This document shows, in pieces, positions 44,270 through 52,708 of a stretch of 64,000 nucleotides of DNA. The notes below the pieces were generated by a model. It searched no databases. It saw only the letters and a program-made list of their open reading frames with translations, and had not been told where the DNA came from. The translations under genes and the position numbers were made by a program. Each line of letters opens with the position of its first letter. Position 1 is the stretch's first letter. The DNA comes from Haloarchaeobius sp. FL176 (GTDB lineage Archaea; Halobacteriota; Halobacteria; Halobacteriales; Natrialbaceae): the NCBI RefSeq assembly GCF_024609245.1, contig NZ_JANJYH010000001.1:372001-436000 (forward strand), given 5' to 3'.

Positions 44270-44683
44270 TCAGTCGAGCGAGCCCTCGGGCGGCACCGCG
44301 TCCACGACGTGCATCTCCTGCCGGCGGCCGGAGCGGTCGAACGCGCGGACGTTCTCGGTGGCCCAGGGCGGGACGGCGACGAAGACGACGGCGTGGAGGT
44401 CGTCCTCGCGGGAGACCGCCAGCTCGCCCGTCGCGTGCGAGACGAACCGGCCGTGTGTCTGTCCGGGCGGGGTACCGAGGTCGACGCCGAACACCGCCGA
44501 GACCGAGCCGCCGGCGTCGGGGAGGTAGAAGTCCGTCAGCACGGGTGTCTCCGGCGAGAGGCCCTCAGCTCCGTCGAGCTCGGCGGCGGCCGTCGCGGCG
44601 AGTGACACCGTCACGTCCTCCGGGTCAGCTTCGCGAGCGAAGTCGAGCAGTGTCTCGAGCAACCCCCGTGTGAGATATACCAC
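44270..44683 (-). CDS. conserved haloarchaeal protein of unknown function (137 aa)
   Basis: I do not recognise a named domain in this 137-residue protein. It alternates short strands and loops, with 'VLTDFYLPDAGGSVSAVFGV', 'GQTHGRFVSHATGELAVS' and 'DDLHAVVFVAVPPW' as the best-conserved-looking blocks. The layout recalls an MPN/JAB-like fold, but the catalytic ExnHxHx10D pattern is missing, so I do not assign it. It is convergent with the ribbon-helix-helix gene and lies downstream of nhaC on the same strand, 55 bp away. Confidence 0.6.
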   Translation of the reverse strand: MVYLTRGLLETLLDFAREADPEDVTVSLAATAAAELDGAEGLSPETPVLTDFYLPDAGGSVSAVFGVDLGTPPGQTHGRFVSHATGELAVSREDDLHAVVFVAVPPWATENVRAFDRSGRRQEMHVVDAVPPEGSLD

Positions 44684-44738
44684 GTCAGTCGTTAGCAGGT
44701 GGGCGGCTTAAAGGGGTTTGGTCGTCGCCAGCGACGCG

Positions 44739-46223
44739 TCAGTCGTCGGCCGCCGTGCCGGTGCTCGACCGCGGGACACCGTCGGATTCGCCGCGGTCGT
44801 CGAACCCGAATCCGAGCACAGCGCTCCCGAACAGGACGAGCGGCGAGAGGTACGCGAAGAAGTAGTAGGGGGCGAAGCCCGCCAGCCCGAACTCGCCGGC
44901 CCACGGCAGCACGCCGAACACGCCGGCCATGTAGACGCTGCCGGCGTGCCACGGGATGAGCGCGCCCGTGGGCGTTCCCGCGGCCTCGACGGCCCGCGAG
45001 AGGTCGTCGCTGTCGAGGTCGTACTCGTCGTAGAGGTTCCGCAGGGTCATGCCGGGGACGACGATGCTCATGTACTGCTGTGCGGAGAAGGCGTTCACGA
45101 CGATGGCGGAGACGCCGGTCCCGGCGACGAGGCTGCGCGGGCCGCGGACGGCGGCCGTGAGCCGGTGGGCGAGCACGGCCAGCACGCCGACGCGTTCGAG
45201 CAGGCCGCCGAGTGTGAGGGCGGCGACGACGACCGAGATGGTCCACGCCGAGCCGGCGAGTCCGTCGCTCACCAGCAGGTTGGTGACGACCGGGACGCCC
45301 GTCTCCGGGCCGGTACCGTTCAGGAACACGTTCCAGGCGGCGGTGAAGCCGGTTCCCTGGACGAGGACAGTCGTCGCGACGCCCGCGAACACGCCCGCGA
45401 CCAGGGTCGGGAGGGCGGGGTAGCCGTACAGCGCGAGGCCGAACGTGACGACTAGCGGGAGCACGACGAGCACCGAGAGGTCGTAGGTGCCGGCCAGCGC
45501 GCCCTGTATCTCGGCGACCCGGCCGGCCGGAATCGCCCCACCAGCGCGGAGGCCGAGGGCGGCGTAGGCGAGCACGGCCAGCCCGAAGGCGAAGGCGGTG
45601 CCGTTCCGCATCGCGTGGATGTGGTCGTAGAGGTCGGTGTCGGTCACCGCGGCCGCGAGGTTCGTCGTGTCCGAGAGCGGCGACTGCTTGTCGCCGGCGT
45701 ACGCGCCGGAGAGGATCGCCCCGGCGGTCATCGGTGCGGGGATGCCGAGGCCCGACCCGATGCCGATGAACGCGACGCCGAGGGTGCCGGCGGTGGTCCA
45801 CGACGAGCCGATGGCGAACGCCACAAGCGCCGCGAGTACGGCCGTCACCGGGAGGAACACCGTCGGAGTCAGCACGGAGAGCCCGTAGTACATCAGCCCT
45901 GGAATCGTCCCCGCGCTGATCCACGTGGCGATGAGGGCGTAGATGACGAACAGGATGAGGATGGACTGCAGCCCCATGAGGAGGCTGTCCGCGATACCCT
46001 CGTAGAGGTCGTCCCAGCTGTAGCCGAGCCAGTGCTTGCCGACCGCGGCGGTCAGGACGATGCTCCACAGCAGCGGTGCGTGTGGTGCGAGCCCGAGGTA
46101 GCCCGAGCCGATTCCCAGGAAGACCACGACGCCGAGTACCGGGACGAGCGCCTGAGCGAGGCTCGGTCGCCGGGCGGGGTCGAGGTCGGAGTACGTTCGT
46201 GGGTCGAAACTGCGTTCAGTCAC
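44739..46223 (-). CDS. nhaC: Na+/H+ antiporter, NhaC family
   Basis: This 494-residue polytopic membrane protein of the NhaC/ion-transporter superfamily has about 11-12 spans. Family marks are 'ALIATWISAGTIPGLMYYGL', 'IGSSWTTAGTLGVAFIGIG', 'AGAILSGAYAGDKQSPLSDT', 'NAFSAQQYMSIVVPGMTLRN' and 'GTPTGALIPWHAGSVYMAGV'. It exchanges Na+ for H+ or, in some relatives, malate/lactate or amino acids. Export of Na+ suits a halophile. It is divergent from aglM, with AT-rich DNA between (ATAACTACTGAGAGTAATTAAAC, about 46234-46256). The acidic C-terminus is cytosolic. Confidence 0.88.
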   Translation of the reverse strand: MTERSFDPRTYSDLDPARRPSLAQALVPVLGVVVFLGIGSGYLGLAPHAPLLWSIVLTAAVGKHWLGYSWDDLYEGIADSLLMGLQSILILFVIYALIATWISAGTIPGLMYYGLSVLTPTVFLPVTAVLAALVAFAIGSSWTTAGTLGVAFIGIGSGLGIPAPMTAGAILSGAYAGDKQSPLSDTTNLAAAVTDTDLYDHIHAMRNGTAFAFGLAVLAYAALGLRAGGAIPAGRVAEIQGALAGTYDLSVLVVLPLVVTFGLALYGYPALPTLVAGVFAGVATTVLVQGTGFTAAWNVFLNGTGPETGVPVVTNLLVSDGLAGSAWTISVVVAALTLGGLLERVGVLAVLAHRLTAAVRGPRSLVAGTGVSAIVVNAFSAQQYMSIVVPGMTLRNLYDEYDLDSDDLSRAVEAAGTPTGALIPWHAGSVYMAGVFGVLPWAGEFGLAGFAPYYFFAYLSPLVLFGSAVLGFGFDDRGESDGVPRSSTGTAADD

Positions 46224-46390
46224 GGTTGCCGGATATAACTACTGAGAGTAATTAAACTGCACAGATTTATTCGTCTAAGGCATGTCTTTTGGTCCCACGT
46301 CCCACGGGACATGCTGGCGTCGGTGCCGGCCGAGGCCGGGATTGATGGAGACCATCACCGTCATTAGCCGCCCCGGTGAACTGGCTGGCA

Positions 46391-47692
46391 ATGGACGTCA
46401 GCATCATCGGGAGCGGCTACGTCGGGACGACGGTCGCGGCCTGTCTGGCCGACGACGGGCACGGCGTGGTCAACGTCGACATCGACGAGGAGGTCGTCGC
46501 AGCCATCAACGAGGGCCACTCACCGATCCACGAGCCGGGCCTCGACGACCTGCTCGCCGAGCACGCCGGCGGCCGACTTCGCGCGACGACGGACTACACG
46601 GCGGTGCGCGACACGGACGTGACGTTCCTCGCGGTCGGCACGCCCTCCCGCGACGACGGCAGCATCGACACGAGCGTCATCGAGGCGGCCACGCGCTCGC
46701 TCGGCGAACAGCTCGCCGCGAAGGAGGGCGACCATCTCGTCGTCGTCAAGAGCACGGTCGTCCCGGGCACCACGGACGAACTCGTAATTCCCACTCTCGA
46801 AGAAGAGCTCGACGCACCGGTCGGCGAGTCCGTCCACGTCGCCGTCAACCCCGAGTTCCTCCAGATGGGCTCGGCGGTCGAGAACTTCCGGACGCCCCAG
46901 AAGATCGTCTTCGGGACCACGGGCAACCAGTGGGCGCTCGACCAGCTCCACGCGCTCTACGCCGGCGTCATCGAGACCGCCGACCCCGCCGTCGTCGAGA
47001 CCGGCCTGCGCGAGGGCGAGATGATCAAGTACGCCAACAACGCCTTCCTCGCGAGCAAGGTCAGCCTCATCAACGACATCGGCAACGTCTGCAAGGAGTT
47101 CGACGTCGACGCCTACGAGGTCGCCGACGCCATCGGGCTGGACGACCGCATCGGCGAGCGCTTCCTCCGCTCGGGACTCGGGTGGGGCGGCTCCTGCTTC
47201 CCGAAGGACGTCGCCGCCATCATCGCCGCCGCCGAGCACGCCGGCTACGAGCCGCCGATGCTCAACGCCGCCGTCGAGGTGAACGACCTCCAGCCCGAGC
47301 GCCTGCTCGACCTGCTCGCCGACCACGTCGACCCCGCCGGCGCGCGCGTCGCCGTCCTCGGGCTCTCGTTCAAGCCCGGCACCGACGACGTGCGCGGCTC
47401 CCGTGCGGTTCCGGTCGTCGAGGGCCTGCGCGAGCGCGGCGCGACGGTCGTCGCCTACGACCCCGTCGCGACGGAGAAGTTCCGCGAGAAGCACCCCGAC
47501 GTCGAGGTCGCGTTCGCCGACTCCGCGGCGGCCGCGCTGGATGGAGCGGACGCCTGCGCCGTCGTCACCGACTGGGACGAGTTCGCCGCGCTCGACGCGG
47601 AGTTCGACGCGATGGCGAGCCCCGTGGTGGTCGACGGGCGGCACGTGGTCGAGCGTCGCGAGGGAATCACGTACGAAGGGCTGACCTGGTGA
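46391..47692 (+). CDS. aglM: UDP-glucose 6-dehydrogenase, AglM-like
   Basis: This 433-residue NAD-dependent dehydrogenase turns UDP-glucose into UDP-glucuronate. It starts '[20 protein letters not shown]', with the Rossmann GxGxxG. '[20 protein letters not shown]', '[14 protein letters not shown]', '[15 protein letters not shown]' and the catalytic Cys motif '[20 protein letters not shown]' follow. The C-terminal domain begins near '[16 protein letters not shown]'. AglM of Haloferax volcanii supplies glucuronate for the N-glycan and acts after AglF. The start at 46391 is preferred to the one 5 codons upstream because the Rossmann strand begins here. Confidence 0.92.
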   Translation: MDVSIIGSGYVGTTVAACLADDGHGVVNVDIDEEVVAAINEGHSPIHEPGLDDLLAEHAGGRLRATTDYTAVRDTDVTFLAVGTPSRDDGSIDTSVIEAATRSLGEQLAAKEGDHLVVVKSTVVPGTTDELVIPTLEEELDAPVGESVHVAVNPEFLQMGSAVENFRTPQKIVFGTTGNQWALDQLHALYAGVIETADPAVVETGLREGEMIKYANNAFLASKVSLINDIGNVCKEFDVDAYEVADAIGLDDRIGERFLRSGLGWGGSCFPKDVAAIIAAAEHAGYEPPMLNAAVEVNDLQPERLLDLLADHVDPAGARVAVLGLSFKPGTDDVRGSRAVPVVEGLRERGATVVAYDPVATEKFREKHPDVEVAFADSAAAALDGADACAVVTDWDEFAALDAEFDAMASPVVVDGRHVVERREGITYEGLTW

Positions 47693-47695
47693 AGC

Positions 47696-48649
47696 CTACC
47701 CCCGAGACAGTGTCGCTATCCGCGGTTCGATTTCATCCTGAAAGTCGGCCATCGACTCTACTCCCCACTCGACCAGTTCCCTCCGTTGTTCGGTCGTCAG
47801 TTCTGTGATTCTCGAATCTATCTCCATCGACCACTTTATCCTGCAGGCCTGTTTCTCCGGGAGCCGCTGCCACTCCAGTGCGGTGGCCAGTCCCGACTCG
47901 ATTTCGCTCCGGGTCTCCTCCAGTGCCTCGAAGATTTCTTCGTTCCGTTCTTTCTCCGACGTCGAGATGTAGAGCTCGATGCAGAATTCGGGCCCCTGAT
48001 GGAACACCCACCCGAAACTGACTCCCGAGAGTCCGGCACTGAACGTCAGGTAGTTTCGAGGCCCCGGCTTCAACCGGTTCCATCCCGGCCGGTGCTCGGC
48101 ATATGCGTCCACCACCAGACCGAAGAACTCCCGGTAGCCACGTTCCGTTTCACTCAGATCGTCCGAGATGAGCTCACGCTCCCAGTCGTTCGGCTCGACG
48201 ACGATCTCGAACTCGAATCCCCGTTCGCCCGACCCTTCGATACTCACCACCCGAGGCCTGATACCGAAGAACCGCACGTCGTTCGGGCCGCTCTCGTTCA
48301 GCCACTCGAGGACGCTCCGATGCTCGGGTCGGAACTCCTCGGCCAGCCACATCGTGAATCCGGCGTGCTTGCCCGCGGAGTAGGTCAGCAACTTCCCCAG
48401 ATGGTCGTGGTCGGTCTTGTGGTACTGGTTCTCGATGACGACTGTCTCACCCGTGTTCATCTCCCGGGCCACGATGTCCGCCGAGAAGTCCCCGATGGAT
48501 TCCTCGGCGCGGGCGTCCTCGATCTCGATTCCGAGTTCCGATCCCAGCAGGTCGATGTTCTTCGTCAGCCATCGAGTGAAATCCCGCTCCTCGTTCTCCC
48601 AGACCGACCGGAGATCGTGGTCTCGAATCCGGCCGATTTCTTCTTCCAT
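47696..48649 (-). CDS. DUF4268 protein with PD-(D/E)XK nuclease-like N-terminus
   Basis: This 317-residue protein has two parts. Residues 1-110 look like a PD-(D/E)XK fold with 'GDFSADIVAREMNTGETVVI' and 'ENQYHKTDHDHLGKLLTYSA', the form (D ... E-x-Q) often joined to DUF4268. Residues 150-300 are the DUF4268 domain ('WNRLKPGPRNYLTFSAGLSG', 'RIKWSMEIDSRI'). Such proteins are scattered accessory genes with supposed nuclease activity, sometimes near defence genes. Here it is alone, convergent with aglM. The start at 48649 begins with the domain; the longer frame upstream is unsupported. Confidence 0.75.
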   Translation of the reverse strand: MEEEIGRIRDHDLRSVWENEERDFTRWLTKNIDLLGSELGIEIEDARAEESIGDFSADIVAREMNTGETVVIENQYHKTDHDHLGKLLTYSAGKHAGFTMWLAEEFRPEHRSVLEWLNESGPNDVRFFGIRPRVVSIEGSGERGFEFEIVVEPNDWERELISDDLSETERGYREFFGLVVDAYAEHRPGWNRLKPGPRNYLTFSAGLSGVSFGWVFHQGPEFCIELYISTSEKERNEEIFEALEETRSEIESGLATALEWQRLPEKQACRIKWSMEIDSRITELTTEQRRELVEWGVESMADFQDEIEPRIATLSRG

Positions 48650-48742
48650 ACCCGTATCTCCCAGATGAGCGGCAAAAAACCTCGGCAGCGCTATGTCCAC
48701 CCGGTGGGTCGACCAGCGGGGAAGATTTTGTAGGAATCGTGT

Positions 48743-49255
48743 ATGAACTATCAGTCGATGCCCTCCGCAGACGCCGTCTCGCAGATCCGCGAGCGAGTCC
48801 GTCGCTATCTCTCGCTCCGCGTGCTGGTGCTCTGGTGTGCCCTTACCGTCCTCGTCGTCGGGGCCGCGTCCGTCGCGGTCCATCCGGCGTTCAGCCACGT
48901 CGGAGCGATGGGCCTCGTGCTCCTGTCTCTGTTCCTCATCGGACTCTTCAGGCTCGGTGTCGGTGACCGAATGCAGCCAGTACTGTCGGCGAAGTGGCGG
49001 GCCGCCTTGCTCGGCGTGATGTTCTTCGGCGTCGCAGCGTTGCCGATTCCGTTATCCGCCTGTTTCGGCGCCGCCTGCGGCGGGGTCGAAGAGCTCCACG
49101 TGTTCTACGACTGGTCGCCGGTGTTCGGGCCCTCCGTCGCTGCCTCGTTCGCCGCCGAACCCTGTGCGTACAGGTGTCCACACAGGGTACAGCTCCTCCC
49201 GCTCGCTGCTGGCTACCTCCTCCTCGCCGAGACCATCACGACCGAGCAACTGTGA
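48743..49255 (+). CDS. hypothetical membrane protein (170 aa)
   Basis: This 170-residue protein has three to four hydrophobic stretches ('VLWCALTVLVVGAASVAV', 'GAMGLVLLSLFLIGLFRLGV', 'ALLGVMFFGVAALPIPLSAC') and a Cys-containing C-terminal part ('CFGAACGG', 'CAYRCPHRVQ'). I do not recognise the family. An ATG five codons later is an alternative start. It stands alone between two oppositely directed genes. Confidence 0.55.
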   Translation: MNYQSMPSADAVSQIRERVRRYLSLRVLVLWCALTVLVVGAASVAVHPAFSHVGAMGLVLLSLFLIGLFRLGVGDRMQPVLSAKWRAALLGVMFFGVAALPIPLSACFGAACGGVEELHVFYDWSPVFGPSVAASFAAEPCAYRCPHRVQLLPLAAGYLLLAETITTEQL

Positions 49256-49267
49256 GAGGCCAGGTCC

Positions 49268-49954
49268 TCAGAACGGCATCGCGTTCCGCGCCGCCCTGGC
49301 GTACACGCCGAGCATCCGCTTTCTCGACCCGGCCAGCGCGTCGGACAGTGCCGTGGTCGTGTCCGTCCCGACGCCCTCGCCGTGGCCGGCGTGGATGCGC
49401 TCCGGCCGCAGCTCGCCGAGCGCGCGCCGCGGCGGGAACGCCCGGAGCGCCGGGTGGACGCCAAGGTCCTCCCCCGACGCGAGGAAGTAGTCGCAGTTCC
49501 CCACTGATTCGGGCACCCAGAGCGTCCCGCTCTCCTCGTGGTACAGCCCGGCCTCCTGCCAGAACCGCCCGTCTCGCAGGCGAAGCGTTCGGTAGCCCGA
49601 GTCGTCGAGCTCGTTCCCGAACCGCTCGACCGGCGCGTCGAGGTCGTCCGCGACGCCGGTGAACCACGTCGGCAGGTAGACGGGCACGTCGTGGCGGTTC
49701 GCCACCGCCGCCGAGTCGCGCTTGTGGCGGTCCAGCGTCACGACGACGCCGCCGACCTCGCCGTGTTCTTCGAGCAGCTCGTCCAGCCCGGGCACGTCGA
49801 TCGGGTCGCACACCCACACCTGTTCGTCGTCGCCGACCAGCGCGACCGACGCACGCTGCATCTCCTCGTCCGGGTAGGCGATCCAGCCGAAGCCGTGGTC
49901 GCCCTCGTTCACGACCCGGAAGTCCTCGGCCGTGCCGGAGCCTTTCATTCCCAT
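49268..49954 (-). CDS. metallo-beta-lactamase-fold-like protein, degenerate
   Basis: This 228-residue haloarchaeal protein has the general course of MBL-fold proteins: 'ASVALVGDDEQVWVCDPIDV', then 'VGGVVVTLDRHKRDSAAVAN' where the HxHxDH motif should be, then 'LWVPESVGNCDYFLA' and 'RIHAGHGEGV' near the C-terminus. Only part of the metal-binding His set remains (the first His is missing in 'DRHKRDS'), so catalytic activity is doubtful. A start two codons upstream of the methionine of 'MKGSG' was used. It is convergent with the membrane protein gene, 12 bp away. Confidence 0.65.
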   Translation of the reverse strand: MGMKGSGTAEDFRVVNEGDHGFGWIAYPDEEMQRASVALVGDDEQVWVCDPIDVPGLDELLEEHGEVGGVVVTLDRHKRDSAAVANRHDVPVYLPTWFTGVADDLDAPVERFGNELDDSGYRTLRLRDGRFWQEAGLYHEESGTLWVPESVGNCDYFLASGEDLGVHPALRAFPPRRALGELRPERIHAGHGEGVGTDTTTALSDALAGSRKRMLGVYARAARNAMPF

Positions 49955-50065
49955 GCGTCACCAGTGGGTCCGGTCGCTGATAAATCGACGGCTCGCGGCA
50001 GGTGGTTCGACAGACCGAACCACACCTTCGGCAATCCTTTTCCGTCGGCCGTCGTGGAACCGACC

Positions 50066-50914
50066 ATGACAGACACCACTGACCCCGAGGCGTTCTACGA
50101 CGAGTACGGCGAGCGCGAGTGGGACCGACTGGAACGGGATTTCTTCCACCGACTGGAGTGGGAGGGGACCGTCGAGTACCTCGACCGCTACCTCCCCGAG
50201 TCGGGCCACGTGCTGGACGTGGGCGGCGCGGCGGGACGCTACACCGTCTGGTTGGCCGAGCAGGGCTACGACGTGACGCTGGTCGACCTGAGCGCGGAAC
50301 AGCTTGACATCGCCCGCGAGCAGGTCGGCGAGCGCGACCTCGGCGACCGCGTGACGGTGGAGAAGGGCGACGTGCGGGACCTCGCGTTCGACGCGGACGA
50401 GTTCGACGCGACGCTCTGTCTCGGCGGCCCCGTCTCCCACGTGGTCGACGAGGCCGAGCGCGAGACCGCCGTCGCGGAGCTACGTCGGGTCACCCGCACC
50501 GGTGGCCCGGTGTTCGTCTCGGTGATGGGCCTGCTCTCGGCGGTGGTGAACACCGTCGACCACACCGGCCGCGAGCGCTTCGACGGGTCGGCCGCGGACT
50601 ACCCCATCCTGTCCCAGCTCGTCGATACGGGTGACTACACCGGCGAGCTGTGTGCCGAACACGGTGTCGAGCCCGTGATGGCTGACTGCCACTTCTTCCG
50701 CGCCGACGAGCTGGAGTCGCTGCTCGAATCGGGCGGGCTCGCCGTCGAGACCCTGGCCGCACTGGAGGGCGTCGCCTCGACCCGTCGCGACGAGTTCGAC
50801 GGGCTGGGCGACGACCGTCGACGGGTCGTCCGCGAGGTGAACGACGCGCTGCGCGAGGACCGGAGCGTGGTCGACCTGTCGAGTCACATGCTCGCGGTGG
50901 CGCGGGTGCCCTGA
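50066..50914 (+). CDS. class I SAM-dependent methyltransferase
   Basis: This 282-residue methyltransferase shows motif I 'HVLDVGGAAGRYTVWLAEQG', motif II 'VTLVDLSAEQLDIAREQ', the acidic 'VEKGDVRDLAFDADEFDATL' and motif III 'ELRRVTRTGGPVFVSVMG'. This is a UbiE/Coq5-like Methyltransf_11 fold. The substrate is not evident. The start at 50066 precedes the first helix and is one of the few with a GACC(ATG) context; the long frame upstream is antisense to the MBL-like gene and not coding. The VOC gene follows 53 bp later and may share the transcript. Confidence 0.85.
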   Translation: MTDTTDPEAFYDEYGEREWDRLERDFFHRLEWEGTVEYLDRYLPESGHVLDVGGAAGRYTVWLAEQGYDVTLVDLSAEQLDIAREQVGERDLGDRVTVEKGDVRDLAFDADEFDATLCLGGPVSHVVDEAERETAVAELRRVTRTGGPVFVSVMGLLSAVVNTVDHTGRERFDGSAADYPILSQLVDTGDYTGELCAEHGVEPVMADCHFFRADELESLLESGGLAVETLAALEGVASTRRDEFDGLGDDRRRVVREVNDALREDRSVVDLSSHMLAVARVP

Positions 50915-50967
50915 CGAACGCACCGTGGCAGTCCACGTTTAAGCGACAGCACGCCGAACCCCACGGT

Positions 50968-51642
50968 ATGCTCGATTCACTCTCTCGACTCGGGCTCGAG
51001 GTGAAGTACCTCGACCCCGCCACAGACTTCTACGGCGACACGCTCGCACTGACGGAACTGCGCCGCGACGACGACGCCGTCGCCTACGACGCCGGCGACA
51101 CCGAGCTGGTCCTCCGGCGGCCGTCGACCGTGCCGCGGGGCGGCGTCCACACCCACTTCGCGTTCTCCATCCCGGCCGCCGAGTACGACGACTGGTGGGA
51201 CCAGCTCGATGGAGAGCTCGACCTCGAGGAGCACGTGTTCGGCGACGCCCGCTCGCTGTACTGCTACGACCCCGACGGCAACTGCGTCGAACTCGGGCAG
51301 ACGACGGTCGCGGGGCCGGGTATCGACGGGGTGTTCGAGGTCGTACTGGAGGTCGAGGACCTCGCGCGGGCCGAGTCGTTCTACACCGACCTGGGTTTCG
51401 AGCCGGTCGACCGCGGCGAGGACCGCGTCCGCACCCGCCTCCAGGGGCCGATGGCGCTCGAACTCTGGGAGCCCCACCTCGGCCTCGCGGACGCCCGAGG
51501 GGGTCTGCACGTCGAGCTCGGCTTCGAGGGCGACCCTGCGGCGGCCAGCGAGGCCGTCGGCGACGCTGCCTGCGCTGTCGAGTCGGTCGACGGCGGCGTC
51601 AGAATCCGGGACCCGGACGGGCACTACCTGACCGTGCGCTGA
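50968..51642 (+). CDS. tandem VOC (glyoxalase-like) protein
   Basis: This 224-residue protein has two VOC half-domains. The first is short and its end reads 'LYCYDPDGNCVELGQT'. The second starts near residue 115 with 'GVFEVVLEVEDLARAESFYT' and ends 'VRIRDPDGHYLTVR'. Members bind a metal between beta-alpha-beta-beta-beta units and act as lyases, dioxygenases or antibiotic-resistance proteins; the substrate is unknown. It is unlike the VOC protein at 10886-11644 and is not a copy of it. It ends 1 bp before the stop of a DUF5779 gene on the other strand. Confidence 0.8.
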   Translation: MLDSLSRLGLEVKYLDPATDFYGDTLALTELRRDDDAVAYDAGDTELVLRRPSTVPRGGVHTHFAFSIPAAEYDDWWDQLDGELDLEEHVFGDARSLYCYDPDGNCVELGQTTVAGPGIDGVFEVVLEVEDLARAESFYTDLGFEPVDRGEDRVRTRLQGPMALELWEPHLGLADARGGLHVELGFEGDPAAASEAVGDAACAVESVDGGVRIRDPDGHYLTVR

Positions 51643-51643
51643 G

Positions 51644-51943
51644 TCAGACGCGGTCGGTGTCGATCTCGATGCCCGGCGGCGAGACGATGAGGAAGCCACG
51701 GAAGTGGACGAGCCCACCGCCCTCGTTCTTGATCTTGCGGGCGAACCCCGACGCGAGCTCGTTCACGTCACCCTCGACGTTGAGGACGAGGATGCGGCCG
51801 CTCATGACGGTCTCCACCCACTCCTCGTCCGATGTGGATCCGTCCAGATGCCCGAGTTCGACCGCGCCGGAGACGTCCTCCTCGTCCGCCTCGTCGGGCA
51901 GGTGGTCCTCGACCGCGTTCAGGTCCAGGTCGAAGTTGCTCAT
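51644..51943 (-). CDS. DUF5779-family protein
   Basis: This 99-residue acidic protein starts 'MSNFDLDLNAVEDHLPDEAD' and has 'VMSGRILVLNVEGDVNELAS' and 'GGGLVHFRGFLIVSPPGIEI'. It fits the small haloarchaeal DUF5779 family. Its function is unknown. The start at 51943 is clear because the reading frame before it lacks similarity. It is divergent from nosL, with 153 bp between the start codons that hold an inverted repeat. Confidence 0.78.
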   Translation of the reverse strand: MSNFDLDLNAVEDHLPDEADEEDVSGAVELGHLDGSTSDEEWVETVMSGRILVLNVEGDVNELASGFARKIKNEGGGLVHFRGFLIVSPPGIEIDTDRV

Positions 51944-52037
51944 GGGGCAGTAGTCGAATCGCCACGAGAAAAATCCTCGCCTCGGCCACGACGGAAGTAG
52001 TTTTTCCCGATTACCAGTTGCGAAGCACCATCGGCAT

Positions 52038-52064
52038 TGATATTGTCCCCCAGACACAATATCA
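52038..52064. promoter_or_regulatory. perfect 9-9-9 inverted repeat upstream of nosL
   Basis: TGATATTGT (52038-52046) and ACAATATCA (52056-52064) are exact reverse complements with a 9-bp spacer. The repeat ends 32 bp before the nosL ATG, at the position of the TATA box or transcription start. It may be an operator for a copper- or nitrogen-oxide-responsive regulator. It does not match the CGAAC-N4-GTTCG type of site I recall for NarO. Confidence 0.55.
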
Positions 52065-52096
52065 GTACGAACGGTTCCCACTCCAACGAGTTTCCC

Positions 52097-52705
52097 ATGT
52101 GCCGACACCACCACAATCGCACGAGTCCCGCGGAGACTGACGACCACGACGTGTCACGACGGACGGTCCTCGGCGCGAGCGGCGCACTCGCCGCCACCGC
52201 GCTCGCCGGCTGTCTCGACGGCGACGGTGACAGCTCCGCCCCCGCCGCCATCACTATCGGCAGCAGCGACGCCTGCGACAACTGCGGGATGGTCATCGCG
52301 AACCACCCCGGCGCGAACGGCCAGATATTCTGGGAGGACTACACCCCTGACGGGCACGACGCGCCGTTCCGGTTCGACGCGCTCAAGCAGTGCCTGTTCC
52401 CGCACCTCTTCGAGAACCGGGACCAGGGCCGGACCGCGGCAGCCATCTACGTCACGGACTACTCCACGGTCGAGTACAGCGTCTCGTCGTCCGACGACGC
52501 CCCGTACATCAGCTCCCACCCCGAGGCGGAGGCGTTCGCGCTGGCGCGTGACCTCTCCTACGTCGTCGGGAGCGAGGTCAACGGCGCGATGGGTGCGGAC
52601 TTCGTCCCGTTCTCCGACGCGGGCGACGCCGACGCCTTCGCCGGTGAGTACGGCGGCGAGGTCGTCTCGTTCGACGACATCACCCCCGCACTGGTCGGTC
52701 GGTGA
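52097..52705 (+). CDS. nosL: NosL copper chaperone lipoprotein
   Basis: This 202-residue protein is a Tat-exported lipoprotein: twin arginine in 'SRRTVLGASGALAATALAG' (residues 20-38) and lipobox LAGC with Cys39. The NosL copper motif is 'DACDNCGMVIANHP' (Cys60, Cys63, Met65). 'YVTDYSTVEYSVSSSDDAPY' and 'MGADFVPFSDAGDADAFAGE' complete the fold. NosL carries Cu(I) for the CuZ centre of nitrous oxide reductase. The ATG at 52097 is preferred over one 20 codons upstream, because the upstream part overlaps the inverted repeat. nosD starts 3 bp after its stop. Confidence 0.9.
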   Translation: MCRHHHNRTSPAETDDHDVSRRTVLGASGALAATALAGCLDGDGDSSAPAAITIGSSDACDNCGMVIANHPGANGQIFWEDYTPDGHDAPFRFDALKQCLFPHLFENRDQGRTAAAIYVTDYSTVEYSVSSSDDAPYISSHPEAEAFALARDLSYVVGSEVNGAMGADFVPFSDAGDADAFAGEYGGEVVSFDDITPALVGR

Positions 52706-52708
52706 GCC

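Noticed and set aside
52061-52082. NarO-like site CGAAC...GTTC next to the nosL promoter
   Set aside because: The half-sites are only one base apart and the second arm is imperfect, unlike the N4-spaced site I recall.
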